A stretch of DNA of 64,000 nt from NCBI GenBank assembly GCA_015152525.1, contig SUTU01000011.1, forward strand, positions 1 through 64,000. Reading direction: 5' to 3'. A program made the translations under genes and the position numbers. Source of the DNA: Cyanobacteria bacterium SIG28 (GTDB lineage Bacteria; Cyanobacteriota; Vampirovibrionia; Gastranaerophilales; Gastranaerophilaceae). Under the pieces are notes generated by a model. It was not told the DNA's origin, did not search any database, and saw only the letters and a list, made by a program, of their open reading frames with translations. Below are positions 44,357 to 52,838 of the stretch, piece after piece (the first letter of the stretch is position 1; every line of letters begins with the position of its first letter).

Positions 44357-45135
44357 GAATAAAGATTTTTCCTAAACTCTTTAATCTTTGTAGCAATTTC
44401 TCTGTAATCTTGAGTCAATAATTTAGAGATACTTTCATTAAATTTCTGCAAAGCAATTTCAATATTTTCTTTATTAAATTCAACCATATCTTGAGCCATT
44501 TCTAAATTAGATAAAGCCAGTCTTGTCGTATCCTTAAAGCCACTTGAAGCTAAAGCTTGCGCTAATTCGTTATCTTTAACCGTTTCACATAAAGCTTGTG
44601 CAACAACCAACGGGAAATGCGAAATCATCGCAACAGCTTTATCGTGTTCCACCGCTGTTGTTATTAAAGGTTTTGCACCAAGTTGAATAATAACACTCTT
44701 TAGGATTTCTACCCCTTGATTTACCCCTTGATTTACCCCTTCATTTACCCCTTCAATAGGTGTAATTGCCCAAGTTGCGCCATTAAAAAGTTCTGCAAAT
44801 GAATGTTCCCAGCCACTATTTTCTGTCCCTGCCATCGGATGAGAAGGTATAAAATTAAAACTGTATTTTTTCTTTGATACAAAATCTTTTAAGCTACAAA
44901 CATCTGTTACAACGGTTTCTTTTGGTAAAATAGTATTAAGCTTATCCAGTACCTCAAGAGTTGCATTCATTGGAGAACACACAAAAACTAAATTACAATC
45001 CTTTAAAGACTCATAATCAGAAGATACATTTTCCATTTCAAGAGTTCTTGAAATACCAACGACTTGGTGTTTATCTTTCAAACATTTAAAAATAGAACCA
45101 CCGATTAAACCTAAACCAATAACTCCGATTTTCAT
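44353..45135 (-). CDS. tyrA: Prephenate dehydrogenase
   Basis: NAD(P)-binding N-terminus (IGVIGLGLIGGSIFKCL), FIPSHPMAGTENSGWE and the C-terminal histidine region MISHFPLVVAQAL; the last part resembles the TyrA dimerisation domain. It converts prephenate (or arogenate) to the tyrosine precursor. At 260 residues it is short. An unusual stretch of four Gly-Val-Asn-Gln/Glu repeats (about residue 127-142) comes from a 12-base tandem repeat. Its ATG overlaps the proA stop (ATGA). Confidence 0.9.
   Translation of the reverse strand: MKIGVIGLGLIGGSIFKCLKDKHQVVGISRTLEMENVSSDYESLKDCNLVFVCSPMNATLEVLDKLNTILPKETVVTDVCSLKDFVSKKKYSFNFIPSHPMAGTENSGWEHSFAELFNGATWAITPIEGVNEGVNQGVNQGVEILKSVIIQLGAKPLITTAVEHDKAVAMISHFPLVVAQALCETVKDNELAQALASSGFKDTTRLALSNLEMAQDMVEFNKENIEIALQKFNESISKLLTQDYREIATKIKEFRKNLYS
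44711..44757 (-). repeat. 12-bp tandem repeat inside tyrA
   Basis: ACCCCTTGATTT is present four times (two exact copies, then two ACCCCTTCA variants). It encodes GVNQ/GVNE units and adds or removes four residues per slip. Confidence 0.85.
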
Positions 45136-46391
45136 ACTAAATCCTTATGTTTAAATTGTTTATTACCTTCTGCATAGTCTTTTACAATATCACCATTGCC
45201 TTGTAATGTGTATTTATAAATTGTTAATCCGTCCAGTCCTACAGGACCTCTCGCATGAGTTTTATTAGTTGAAATACCGACTTCTGCACCAAATCCATAT
45301 CTAAATCCGTCTGCAAATCTTGTCGAAACGTTATGATAAACTCCGGCTGAATCCACTGCTGCCATAAACTTCTGAGCATTTTCTCTATCCTCTGTTATGA
45401 TTGATTCTGTATGTCCGGAAGAAAATTCGTTTATATGTTCAATAGCATCTTCAACACTTTCAACTTCTTTTACTGCTAATTTTGTATCCGAATACTCAAT
45501 GTGCCAGCTTTCAGGCGAAAATATAAGTTCAATGCCGGATTCTTCTAAAGATTTATATAATTCATCCTTATAAGAAAATTTGCGATGAACCAAAAGCGTT
45601 TCCACAGAATTACAAGCACTTGGATATTGAGTTTTTGCATCGACAACAATCCTTTTTGCTTTTTCGTAATCCGCAAATTCATCTACAAAAATATGACAAA
45701 TTCCGTCTGCATGTCCAAGAACCGGTATTTTTGTATTTTCTTTGACAAACTTAACCAAATTATTACCGCCACGAGGAATAATTAAGTCTATAAATTTATC
45801 TTGCTCAAGCATTTGAGAAACATCTTCTCTTGTAAAAACTTGTGTAATAGCGTTTTTAGGAAAACCTTCTGTTTTATCCAAAGCTTTTTGTATAACATCC
45901 ATTATCGTTTTATTAGTTTGAGCTGATTCTTTCCCACCTTTTAAGATAACTGCATTAGATGATTTTATTGCTAAAGCAGAAATTTGGGTAATCACATCAG
46001 GTCGGGCTTCAAAAATTATACCTAAAACACCTATAGGACAAGAAATTTTTGTAAGAATTAAACCTGTATCAAGACTTCTTTGCATAAGAATTTTGCCAAT
46101 AGGATTTTCAAGTTCATAAATATCAATAATCCCTTGAATCATATCACGCATTTTATTCTCATCAAGTTTTAATCTGTTATATACGGATTTTGAAATCTCA
46201 CCACTTTCAAGCAAAGATTGAGCAGAACCTAAATCCTTTTTATTAGCTTCAAAAATTGCCTGTTTATTATTTTCCAATTCTTCTGCAATATTCAATAAAG
46301 CCTTATTCTTTATATCGTTAGCAAGTGTTGCCAACTTTTTAGAAGATTGTTTTGCAAGTTTCGCAATTTCTTTAAAATTATCTACGCCCAT
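45132..46391 (-). CDS. proA: Gamma-glutamyl phosphate reductase ProA
   Basis: Second step of proline synthesis, NADPH reduction of glutamyl-5-phosphate. Visible are ISCPIGVLGIIFEARPDV, ILKGGKESAQTN, IIPRGGNNLVKF, the catalytic-cysteine region YPSACNSVETLLV and ARGPVGLDGLTIYKY. The length is 420 or so. The start is ATG 46391 (MGVDNFKEI), with GAGGA 8 bases upstream; a GTG 18 bases earlier lacks a site. No proB or proC is here. Confidence 0.95.
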   Translation of the reverse strand: MGVDNFKEIAKLAKQSSKKLATLANDIKNKALLNIAEELENNKQAIFEANKKDLGSAQSLLESGEISKSVYNRLKLDENKMRDMIQGIIDIYELENPIGKILMQRSLDTGLILTKISCPIGVLGIIFEARPDVITQISALAIKSSNAVILKGGKESAQTNKTIMDVIQKALDKTEGFPKNAITQVFTREDVSQMLEQDKFIDLIIPRGGNNLVKFVKENTKIPVLGHADGICHIFVDEFADYEKAKRIVVDAKTQYPSACNSVETLLVHRKFSYKDELYKSLEESGIELIFSPESWHIEYSDTKLAVKEVESVEDAIEHINEFSSGHTESIITEDRENAQKFMAAVDSAGVYHNVSTRFADGFRYGFGAEVGISTNKTHARGPVGLDGLTIYKYTLQGNGDIVKDYAEGNKQFKHKDLV

Positions 46392-46599
46392 TTCTATATT
46401 CCTCAACACGTTTTCTATACTGTAAACGTCTTAAGTTAATCATAGTCGATAAACGTTTTCTTAGCAAATGTTCTTTTAAAGACATTGCCGGAATTTCTTC
46501 CGCAATAGTCGGTTGTTTAACAATATATCCCGATAAATCAATAAACGGTACAGAATTTCGATAATCCATATAGGGATTGCGTGGTGTAAATTCTCTCAT
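46378..46599 (-). CDS. Small protein of unknown function upstream of proA
   Basis: A 73-residue, Arg-rich protein (MREFTPRNPYMDYRNSVPFI then a basic helix ending RKRVEEYRNGRR). The ATG follows GGAGAGAGG and a TTGTTA-17-TAGAAT promoter, and the 3' end overlaps the proA start by 14 bases, so it is likely the first gene of the proA-tyrA operon. No family recognised. Confidence 0.55.
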   Translation of the reverse strand: MREFTPRNPYMDYRNSVPFIDLSGYIVKQPTIAEEIPAMSLKEHLLRKRLSTMINLRRLQYRKRVEEYRNGRR

Positions 46600-46632
46600 C
46601 CTCTCTCCATAAAAACGATTTGTGATGTGTTA

Positions 46633-46661
46633 ATTCTATTTTAAACATTTTATTATAACAA
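46633..46661 (-). promoter_or_regulatory. Promoter of the proA-tyrA operon
   Basis: On the minus strand, TTGTTA (plus 46656-46661) and TAGAAT (plus 46633-46638) are 17 bases apart. Confidence 0.5.
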
Positions 46662-46778
46662 GAATAAGTTAAGATAAATTAAGAACAATACAGCTATCAA
46701 CAACTTCTAGTGTAAAATTTTGTAACAGTTTGGCACAATATATACAACAAACAAAACCAAATGAGGGACAATATAAAA

Positions 46779-46812
46779 GCCGGATCTCCGACCTTCGGTC
46801 GAAGATGACGAC
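46779..46812. repeat. Dispersed palindromic repeat, short copy 3
   Basis: GCCGGATCTCC, the hairpin CGACC-TTC-GGTCG (46789-46801), then GATGACGAC. A truncated relative of the repeats at 25 and 28864. The 350-base gap around it (46600-46950) holds otherwise only the proA operon promoter. Confidence 0.5.
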
Positions 46813-46950
46813 AAGCCGGTAGTCAATACCAACCAAAAACCACCCATTATACAACTTAAAATATCTTAACAAAGCTTTACACAATTAGCAAATTTTTCTC
46901 AAAATTATACTTTATAAGAATATAGTGTAGTAATCTTTTGGTGTGAAGTT

Positions 46951-47442
46951 ATGGTACAAGGTTTTTCAAATTCTAATATTGCTCAACCTAATCAACAAAA
47001 CAAATTAGGAACAATCAAACGGCTTGGAATGACACCTGACGGAAGAATGGTTTATCAAGCTATAAGCTCTGACGGTGAACCTATCAGAAAAATGAGTATT
47101 GCACAAAAAGACTGTGCAGTTTTTGAAAAATCTTATGCTGATATAGTTGAAGTTGCACCAAAACTCCAAAAATATGCCGCCGAAAATTCAGATCCTCAAA
47201 AAATGAAGCAGAAACAAAAAATAAGCAAGTGGGTGCTCGGTGGCGGCGCTCTGATTGGCGGACTTATTCCTGCGATATTTGCTAAAAAATGGCAAATTCT
47301 TTCGACAATTGGTGGAACTATTGCAGGGTTTGCGCTCGGCGGTTTCATAAATTCGCAATTCTTGGCACCACCAGGGTATTCAAAATTTATTAAGGCAACA
47401 CAAAATATCTCTAAAATTGATGCAAGACCTATCGAGGAGTAA
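46951..47442 (+). CDS. Small membrane protein of unknown function
   Basis: 163 residues: GMTPDGRMVYQAISSDGEPI (about 27-46) resembles the NGxLYY repeats of the protein at 6312. A charged helix is followed by two membrane-type Gly/Ala/Ile stretches (about 92-110 and 117-135, LGGGALIGGLIPAIFAKKW, IGGTIAGFALGGFINSQFL). No signal peptide, no recognised family. ATG with weak GGTG upstream. Confidence 0.65.
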   Translation: MVQGFSNSNIAQPNQQNKLGTIKRLGMTPDGRMVYQAISSDGEPIRKMSIAQKDCAVFEKSYADIVEVAPKLQKYAAENSDPQKMKQKQKISKWVLGGGALIGGLIPAIFAKKWQILSTIGGTIAGFALGGFINSQFLAPPGYSKFIKATQNISKIDARPIEE

Positions 47443-47448
47443 ATGTAA

Positions 47449-47510
47449 GAACTTGGCGGTGGATACTACCAGCTTATCCATTACTTTCAGGACGTTGAGA
47501 CTTTAAGTTC
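47449..47510 (+). ncRNA. Possible structured RNA after the membrane-protein gene
   Basis: GAACTT (47449-47454) can close with AAGTTC (47505-47510). Inside, GTGGATA (47459-47465) pairs with TATCCAT (47475-47481) around CTACCAGCT. A further stem may form with GAGAT and ATCTC. The region is slightly richer in G/C than its flanks. No known RNA family recognised; it may be just the 3' untranslated end. Confidence 0.25.
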
Positions 47511-47657
47511 GTTTTAAGAGATGCTGGGTTTAATTGTTCCTTAATCTCAATTGGTGCAAACATATTTTTTCATCATTAAGCTTTATTACTATATTTAAAA
47601 ATTTCTTCTTTTATATTATAATTTAGTAGAATAGATTTATTATAATTAATGGAAGCA

Positions 47658-47678
47658 TCCGGCTTTCGAGTAGCCGGA
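47658..47678 (+). promoter_or_regulatory. Hairpin in the pnp leader
   Basis: TCCGGCT-TTCGAGT-AGCCGGA ends 6 bases before AAGGA. In E. coli, pnp is self-controlled through an RNase III-cut leader hairpin; a similar role here is inference. Confidence 0.5.
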
Positions 47679-47692
47679 AGAAAGAAGGAAAA

Positions 47693-49831
47693 ATGGTACC
47701 GGAAACAAAAAGTTTTCAAATTGAGATTGGCGGAAAAACAGTTACTATTGAAACCGGAAAATACGCTCAATCAACTAATGGTAGTGTTACAGTTAGATGC
47801 GGTGATACAATGCTTTTCGTTCACTGCGTTGTTTCAAAAGAACCTAGAGTTGGGATAGATTTCTTCCCTCTTCTAATCGATTACGAAGAAAGAATGTCTG
47901 CAATAGGTAGAATCCCTGGCGGATACAACCGTTCAGAAGGAAAAGCTAGCGACAAAGCGATTTTGGTTTCTCGTTTAATAGACAGACCTATCAGACCTTT
48001 ATTCCCTAAAGGATATAGAAACGATATTCAAATCGTTGCACAATTATTCAGCTATGATCAACAAAATCAACCTGATACGTTAGCTATGTTAGGCGCTTCT
48101 ACTGCATTAATGCTAACAGGCGCACCTTTCGAAGGTCCTATCGGTGCAGTTAGAGTTTCAAAAATTGACGGTCAACTTATTGCAAACCCTACTCACCAAG
48201 AAGCTGACAAATCAGATTTAGATATTGTTGTTGCAGGTACACACGACAGCGTTATCATGGTTGAAGCGGGTTGTAAATTCGTTACAGAAGACGATATTAT
48301 GGAAGCTGTTGAATTTGCTCAAGTAGAAATCGCAAAACAATGCGAAGCTCAAGTTGAGTTTGCTAAACTTTGCGGTGTTGAAAAAGAAGAATTCGTGAAC
48401 CCATACGATACAACCGAATTAAAAAATATTATTGACGAAGTTGCTGGCGCTATGATTCACGATGCTTACCACAACTTTGACAGAAAATACAGACAAGAAA
48501 AACTTGAAGAAGCTAAAAAACTTGTTAAAGAAAGAGTTGAAGCTCTTCCAGACGATCATTACATTCACCAAATCATTGAAGAAACAGGCATCGACTTTGT
48601 TGCAGAAGAATTTAAGGCTGCTGAAAAGAAAATTATGCGTGCTATGATTACTGATGAAGGAGTTCGTGCTGACGGAAGAAAACCTAATGAAGTTCGTCCT
48701 ATCTGGTGTGAAGTTGGCGTTATTCCTAGAGCTCACGGTTCTGCGGTATTCACTCGCGGACAAACACAAATTCTTTCAGTAGCAACTCTTGCAGGTCCTG
48801 CAATGAAACAAGAACTTGACGGCGTTGATCCTGAAATAGAAAAAACTTATATGCACAAATACATCTTCCCGGGTTTCTCTGTTGGTGAAGTTAAACCTCT
48901 AAGAGGCCCTGGCAGACGTGAAGTTGGACACGGAAATTTAGCAGAAAGAGCTAACGTTCCTGCGCTTCCTAGTCAAGAAGAGTTCGGTTACACAATCCGT
49001 GTAACTTCTGACGTTCTTGAATCAAACGGTTCTACTTCAATGGGTTCTACTTGCGGTTCTTCAATGGCATTGATGAATGCAGGTGTTCCTGTTAAATGTA
49101 TGATCGGCGGTGTTGCAATGGGTATGATTACTGAACCCGGTAAAGAACCTGTTGTACTTACTGATATTCAAGGTATTGAAGACTTCCTTGGCGACATGGA
49201 TTTCAAAGTTACAGGTAATGATGATGGTATTACAGCTCTTCAAATGGATATGAAAGCTAAAGGTATTGCAAACGATACTTTAAGACGTGCGTTAGCTCAA
49301 GCTAAAGAAGGCAGATTACATATCTTGGGAGAAATGAGAAAAGTTATCACCGAACCGGCTAAAGAACTTTCACCATTTGCACCAAGCATTACAACAATGA
49401 CTATTCCTACTGAAGATATCGGAACTGTTATCGGACCTGGTGGTAAACAAATCAGAGCTATTATCGATGCTTCAGGCGCTGAAATCGATATTCAAGATAA
49501 TGGTATTGTAACAATTACTTCTAATGACCAAGAAGGTGCTAAAATCGCTAAAAAGATGATTAACGATTTAACTTTCAAACCGGAAGTTGGTATGGTTATC
49601 AAAGGTAAAGTTGTAAGAATCATTCCTATCGGCGCTTTTGTTGAATTAGGCGGTGGTAAAGACGGTATGGTTCATATTTCTCAAATCTGTCAAGAAAGAA
49701 TCGAAACTATTGAACCTCACGTTAACATTGGCGACGAAGTTATCGTTAAGGTTATCAAAATCGACGACAAAGGCAGAGTTAACCTAACTATTAAAGGGGT
49801 TACAGAAGAAGACAAAGCTAAATTAATTTAG
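47693..49831 (+). CDS. pnp: Polyribonucleotide nucleotidyltransferase (PNPase)
   Basis: 712 residues: first RNase PH-like domain (SFQIEIGGKTVTIETGKYA, GRIPGGYNRSEGKASDKAIL), an all-alpha linker (VEFAKLCGVEKEEFV), and a second RNase PH-like domain that carries the catalytic site (VPALPSQEEFGYTIRV, ESNGSTSMGSTCGSSMAL). A KH domain (IGTVIGPGGKQIRAIIDASG) and an S1 domain (GKVVRIIPIGAFVELGGGK) follow. All parts are intact. AAGGA precedes the ATG. Confidence 0.98.
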   Translation: MVPETKSFQIEIGGKTVTIETGKYAQSTNGSVTVRCGDTMLFVHCVVSKEPRVGIDFFPLLIDYEERMSAIGRIPGGYNRSEGKASDKAILVSRLIDRPIRPLFPKGYRNDIQIVAQLFSYDQQNQPDTLAMLGASTALMLTGAPFEGPIGAVRVSKIDGQLIANPTHQEADKSDLDIVVAGTHDSVIMVEAGCKFVTEDDIMEAVEFAQVEIAKQCEAQVEFAKLCGVEKEEFVNPYDTTELKNIIDEVAGAMIHDAYHNFDRKYRQEKLEEAKKLVKERVEALPDDHYIHQIIEETGIDFVAEEFKAAEKKIMRAMITDEGVRADGRKPNEVRPIWCEVGVIPRAHGSAVFTRGQTQILSVATLAGPAMKQELDGVDPEIEKTYMHKYIFPGFSVGEVKPLRGPGRREVGHGNLAERANVPALPSQEEFGYTIRVTSDVLESNGSTSMGSTCGSSMALMNAGVPVKCMIGGVAMGMITEPGKEPVVLTDIQGIEDFLGDMDFKVTGNDDGITALQMDMKAKGIANDTLRRALAQAKEGRLHILGEMRKVITEPAKELSPFAPSITTMTIPTEDIGTVIGPGGKQIRAIIDASGAEIDIQDNGIVTITSNDQEGAKIAKKMINDLTFKPEVGMVIKGKVVRIIPIGAFVELGGGKDGMVHISQICQERIETIEPHVNIGDEVIVKVIKIDDKGRVNLTIKGVTEEDKAKLI

Positions 49832-49842
49832 TTATAAAAGTC

Positions 49843-49880
49843 AAAAAAACTGGGTTCCTGATTGAACCCAGTTTTTTTTA
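49843..49880 (+). terminator. Terminator of pnp
   Basis: AAAAAAACTGGGTTC / GAACCCAGTTTTTTTT with a 6-base loop, 12 bases after the stop. Confidence 0.92.
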
Positions 49881-49887
49881 TTAAAAC

Positions 49888-49928
49888 ATTAAACGTCCGA
49901 AATTCAGTTATGAATTTCGGACGTTTAA
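49888..49928 (-). terminator. Terminator of trpB
   Basis: A 15-bp perfect stem (49890-49904 / 49912-49926) just after the trpB stop on the minus strand; downstream T tract moderate (TTTAATGTTTT). It faces the pnp terminator. Confidence 0.75.
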
Positions 49929-49942
49929 TAAAACATATAATA

Positions 49943-51133
49943 CTAAAACTTATTTAGTACAAAATCAATATCCTTATCGCCACGACCTGATAAATTGATT
50001 AATATTTTTGTACCTGAAGTGGCGCTTTTAGCCAATTTAATACCGTATGCTATCGCATGAGAACTTTCCAATGCCGGAATTATGCCCTCAGTTTTTGAAA
50101 GTTCGAAAAATGCACTAACAGCTTCTTCATCATTAATAGTTTCATATTTTGCTCTGCCAATAGAATTTAGGTAACAGTGTTTTGGACCGACACCAGGATA
50201 ATCTAAACCGCTTGCCACTGAATAAGCATCTGCAATATTGCCATTTTCATCTTGTAAAAATAGCCCTTTAAACCCATGCAAGCATGCCGGTTTTCCATAA
50301 GTTATACTTGCAGCATTTTCGCCCAATTTTTCACTTTTACCTAATGGCTCAACACCGATTAAATTAACTTTTTCATCGTTCAAAAAACCGTTAAATATAC
50401 CAATTGCATTAGAGCCCCCACCAACACAAGCTACAACGTAATCAGGTAAAGTATTTGCTAAGTCAAGCATTTGAGCTCTGGCTTCTCTTCCGATTACGGT
50501 TTGAAAATGTTCAACAATCATTGGAAACGGGTGAGGACCAACAACAGAACCAATTGCATACATTGCAGTTTTATGTTCTCTTATATAAGCCGCAAATGAA
50601 GCATCCACTGCTTCTTTTAATGTTTTAGAGCCTTCCGTAACTGGGATAATATTTGCTCCTAAAATCTTCATTCTGCTTACATTAGGACGTTCTTTTTCAA
50701 TATCAACTTCGCCCATATAAATATCACATTCTAAGCCTAATAAAGCTGCAGATGTTGCAATAGCCACACCATGCTGACCGGCACCGGTTTCTGCAATCAA
50801 TTTTGTCTTGCCAAGTTTTTTAGCAAGTAAAGCTTCACCTAAGCTATGATTAATTTTGTGCGCACCGGTATGGTTTAAGTCTTCACGTTTTAAATATATT
50901 TCACAATCATACTTTTTAGACAGATTTCTGGCATAATAAACCGGACTTGGTCTGCCTGCAAAAGTTTTCAAGAGTTCATCTAATTCATTATTAAAATCTT
51001 TATCATCTTTTATCTTTAAAAATTCTTCTGCAATTTTTGAAAACTCTTGTTTTAAATCTTCAGGTAAATACTGCCCGCCAAAATCACCAAAAAAACCTTC
51101 TTTTGTCGGTAAATTATTTATCATTGTCATCAT
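49943..51133 (-). CDS. trpB: Tryptophan synthase beta subunit
   Basis: PLP enzyme joining indole and serine. The PLP lysine is in [13 protein letters not shown] (about 90), the catalytic Glu in [11 protein letters not shown] (about 112), the phosphate loop is [10 protein letters not shown], and GDKDIDFVL lies at the C-terminus. The length of 396 is typical of TrpB1. It follows trpR by 3 bases; AAGGAG at the end of trpR serves its ATG. trpA and the rest of the pathway are not here, so it may salvage indole or act with a distant TrpA. Confidence 0.95.
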   Translation of the reverse strand: MMTMINNLPTKEGFFGDFGGQYLPEDLKQEFSKIAEEFLKIKDDKDFNNELDELLKTFAGRPSPVYYARNLSKKYDCEIYLKREDLNHTGAHKINHSLGEALLAKKLGKTKLIAETGAGQHGVAIATSAALLGLECDIYMGEVDIEKERPNVSRMKILGANIIPVTEGSKTLKEAVDASFAAYIREHKTAMYAIGSVVGPHPFPMIVEHFQTVIGREARAQMLDLANTLPDYVVACVGGGSNAIGIFNGFLNDEKVNLIGVEPLGKSEKLGENAASITYGKPACLHGFKGLFLQDENGNIADAYSVASGLDYPGVGPKHCYLNSIGRAKYETINDEEAVSAFFELSKTEGIIPALESSHAIAYGIKLAKSATSGTKILINLSGRGDKDIDFVLNKF

Positions 51134-51136
51134 TTT

Positions 51137-51424
51137 TTATTTCTCCTTTATCAAACATTTTGCCAAAACTGATTTATTATTTTTTAAAATTCTGGAACCA
51201 CGAGTTACTTTACATAAACTTACTTGCAAATCTTTTGCAATTTCTCTTTGCGTACATCCCTGTTCCAACATTTCCAAGATACACCATCGTTTTGATAAAG
51301 TTTTTATTTCGGAATCAGTTAAAAGTTCTTTAAAAAAAGCCTCTATTTCTATTTCGGTGTGTAAATTCTTAACAGCTTTTGAAATTTTTTGTAATTGACT
51401 TACATTTGTAACGTTTCTATCCAT
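51137..51424 (-). CDS. trpR: TrpR-like trp operon repressor
   Basis: 95 residues of the TrpR fold: FFKELLTDSEIKTLSKRWCI, ILEMLEQGCTQREIAKDLQV and the recognition-helix turn KVTRGSRILKNN, which matches the ITRGSNSLK of E. coli TrpR. YerC-type relatives are the alternative, but adjacency to trpB favours TrpR. It would bind DNA when charged with tryptophan and repress its own operon. The mRNA is predicted leaderless. Confidence 0.88.
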   Translation of the reverse strand: MDRNVTNVSQLQKISKAVKNLHTEIEIEAFFKELLTDSEIKTLSKRWCILEMLEQGCTQREIAKDLQVSLCKVTRGSRILKNNKSVLAKCLIKEK

Positions 51425-51430
51425 AGAAAC

Positions 51431-51459
51431 ATTGTAGTGCTAAAATTTCTTTTTGTCAA
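51431..51459 (-). promoter_or_regulatory. Promoter of trpR-trpB (predicted leaderless)
   Basis: On the minus strand, consensus TTGACA (plus 51454-51459), a 17-base spacer and TACAAT (plus 51431-51436), then 6 bases to ATG. No classical TRP operator was recognised, but the spacer TTTTAGCAC next to the -10 would be the place to look. Confidence 0.7.
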
Positions 51460-51464
51460 TTGTT

Positions 51465-51492
51465 TTGATTTTTACAAATAAATCGATATAAT
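51465..51492 (+). promoter_or_regulatory. Promoter of the 51499 gene (predicted leaderless)
   Basis: TTGATT (51465-51470), 16 bases, TATAAT (51487-51492), then AGAAAT and ATG. Divergent from the trpR promoter with the two -35 elements only 5 bases apart. Confidence 0.6.
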
Positions 51493-51498
51493 AGAAAT

Positions 51499-52146
51499 AT
51501 GAAAAGAATACTTATCACTTTAATAATTTTAAGTATGACACTTCCTGCTCACGCATTTTTTTGGAATAAAAAAGATAAAGCATTAGAGGCTGAGTTAGAA
51601 GGAAAAGGATATGCCGGAACTTTACCTGATTTAAACAAAAATAAGCAAGTTAAGGAGCATAAAACATCAACTCCCGTTTTTGAATCACATACTGATTTTA
51701 ATGAGCCAAAAGAATTAAAACCTATTCCAAGAAACAATCCGGCTTTTATAGATATTATTGAGAAAAAAGATGTTACTTCTGAATATGTTATAGATGCTAA
51801 CGAATTAATTCCTATAATAGAAAAATTAGTTGATTGCATAGAATCAAACGGAAATGTTCAACTTTTTGTTACCAGAGCAAATGTTTTAGCAATGAATATA
51901 GATTTTTTAATCAATAAGTATGAAGGTTTACCTGAAAGCCATTATGAATCTTTCAAAAAACTATTAGAAATTAATCGTTCTGCAAAAACATTAGTGCAAC
52001 TTAGACAAGAAGCTGTTACTTATCAAAGATATTTAGCTTATCAAGCTTCCGGTTCAATTTATAATCCGGAAAACATTAACCAACAGCTTCAATACTTTTT
52101 AGAAGAGCTTAATACAGCGATTATAATGCTACGTGATGAAGAATAG
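51499..52146 (+). CDS. Secreted protein of unknown function
   Basis: Signal peptide at residues 1-19 (ILITLIILSMTLPAHAF, cleavage after AHA). A basic, proline-containing linker is followed by an alpha-helical C-terminal half (about 90-215) with NELIPIIEKLVDCIESNG and QLQYFLEELNTAIIML. No family recognised. It shares a regulatory region with trpR, so TrpR might control it too; that is inference. Confidence 0.65.
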   Translation: MKRILITLIILSMTLPAHAFFWNKKDKALEAELEGKGYAGTLPDLNKNKQVKEHKTSTPVFESHTDFNEPKELKPIPRNNPAFIDIIEKKDVTSEYVIDANELIPIIEKLVDCIESNGNVQLFVTRANVLAMNIDFLINKYEGLPESHYESFKKLLEINRSAKTLVQLRQEAVTYQRYLAYQASGSIYNPENINQQLQYFLEELNTAIIMLRDEE

Positions 52147-52148
52147 TT

Positions 52149-52826
52149 TTATTTATTTATCGGATTAAAGTCTATTTTTTCATATATTTGTTTCAAAAAA
52201 TATTCTTTATTCTGTGAAGGAACCAATTTGTTTGATTGTTGCATAAATACAATCGCATTTCCGTAACGTCTTTGTTTATAAGATATACGAGAAGATTTTT
52301 CTAAACATACAGCTTTTAATTCTTTGTTAGTTGTTGTATTTATTATGTTTTCATATATCTTTAAAGCTTCATCATACTCGCCATCATTATAAAAAATTTC
52401 AGCTTTACGAATCAACTCTTCTGTTTTTTTATTCTCAGATACTTTCTCTTTTTTTTGTAACAAATCAGAATTAGAAATATCATTAAGTTCTTCTGCCGGC
52501 TCTAAAGGTTCTAAGTTTTTGACAGATGTTGAAACTTTTATTTCTTCTTCATTTTCGTTCCGGTTTTCTTCAATTACATCTTCTGAATAAGTTTCAATAA
52601 CATCTTCTTCTGTAACATCAACTTGAACTGCATTATTTTTCTCTACATTATTTGATGTCAAAGTTGGCGGAAATAGTGCACTCTCATTATTATATAAATT
52701 AAGATTTTTTTGATTATCATTTTGTGGAATATATTTATAGGCATTCATTACCAGCATTGCAAAAAAGAAACAGACAGTAGTAGTCAAAACTATGAAACGC
52801 ATTGCTTTTATATCGTAATTGTACAT
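52149..52826 (-). CDS. Membrane-anchored TPR-like protein
   Basis: One membrane segment near the N-terminus (IVLTTTVCFFFAMLVMNAY, about 11-29), a long acidic Glu/Asn-rich linker (about 50-130) and a short C-terminal TPR pair (AEIFYNDGEYDEALKIYENI). Unknown function. I start at ATG 52826 with AAGAGGTG upstream. It follows the TIGR02757 gene within a few bases. Confidence 0.65.
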   Translation of the reverse strand: MYNYDIKAMRFIVLTTTVCFFFAMLVMNAYKYIPQNDNQKNLNLYNNESALFPPTLTSNNVEKNNAVQVDVTEEDVIETYSEDVIEENRNENEEEIKVSTSVKNLEPLEPAEELNDISNSDLLQKKEKVSENKKTEELIRKAEIFYNDGEYDEALKIYENIINTTTNKELKAVCLEKSSRISYKQRRYGNAIVFMQQSNKLVPSQNKEYFLKQIYEKIDFNPINK

Positions 52827-52838
52827 AACAAACACCTC

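Noticed and set aside
48419-48769. 116-residue frame antisense to pnp
   Set aside because: Fully inside a conserved coding region; no family resemblance.
51137-51424. YerC/YecD regulator instead of TrpR
   Set aside because: The VTRGSRILK turn and adjacency to trpB fit TrpR better, though a profile search would settle it.
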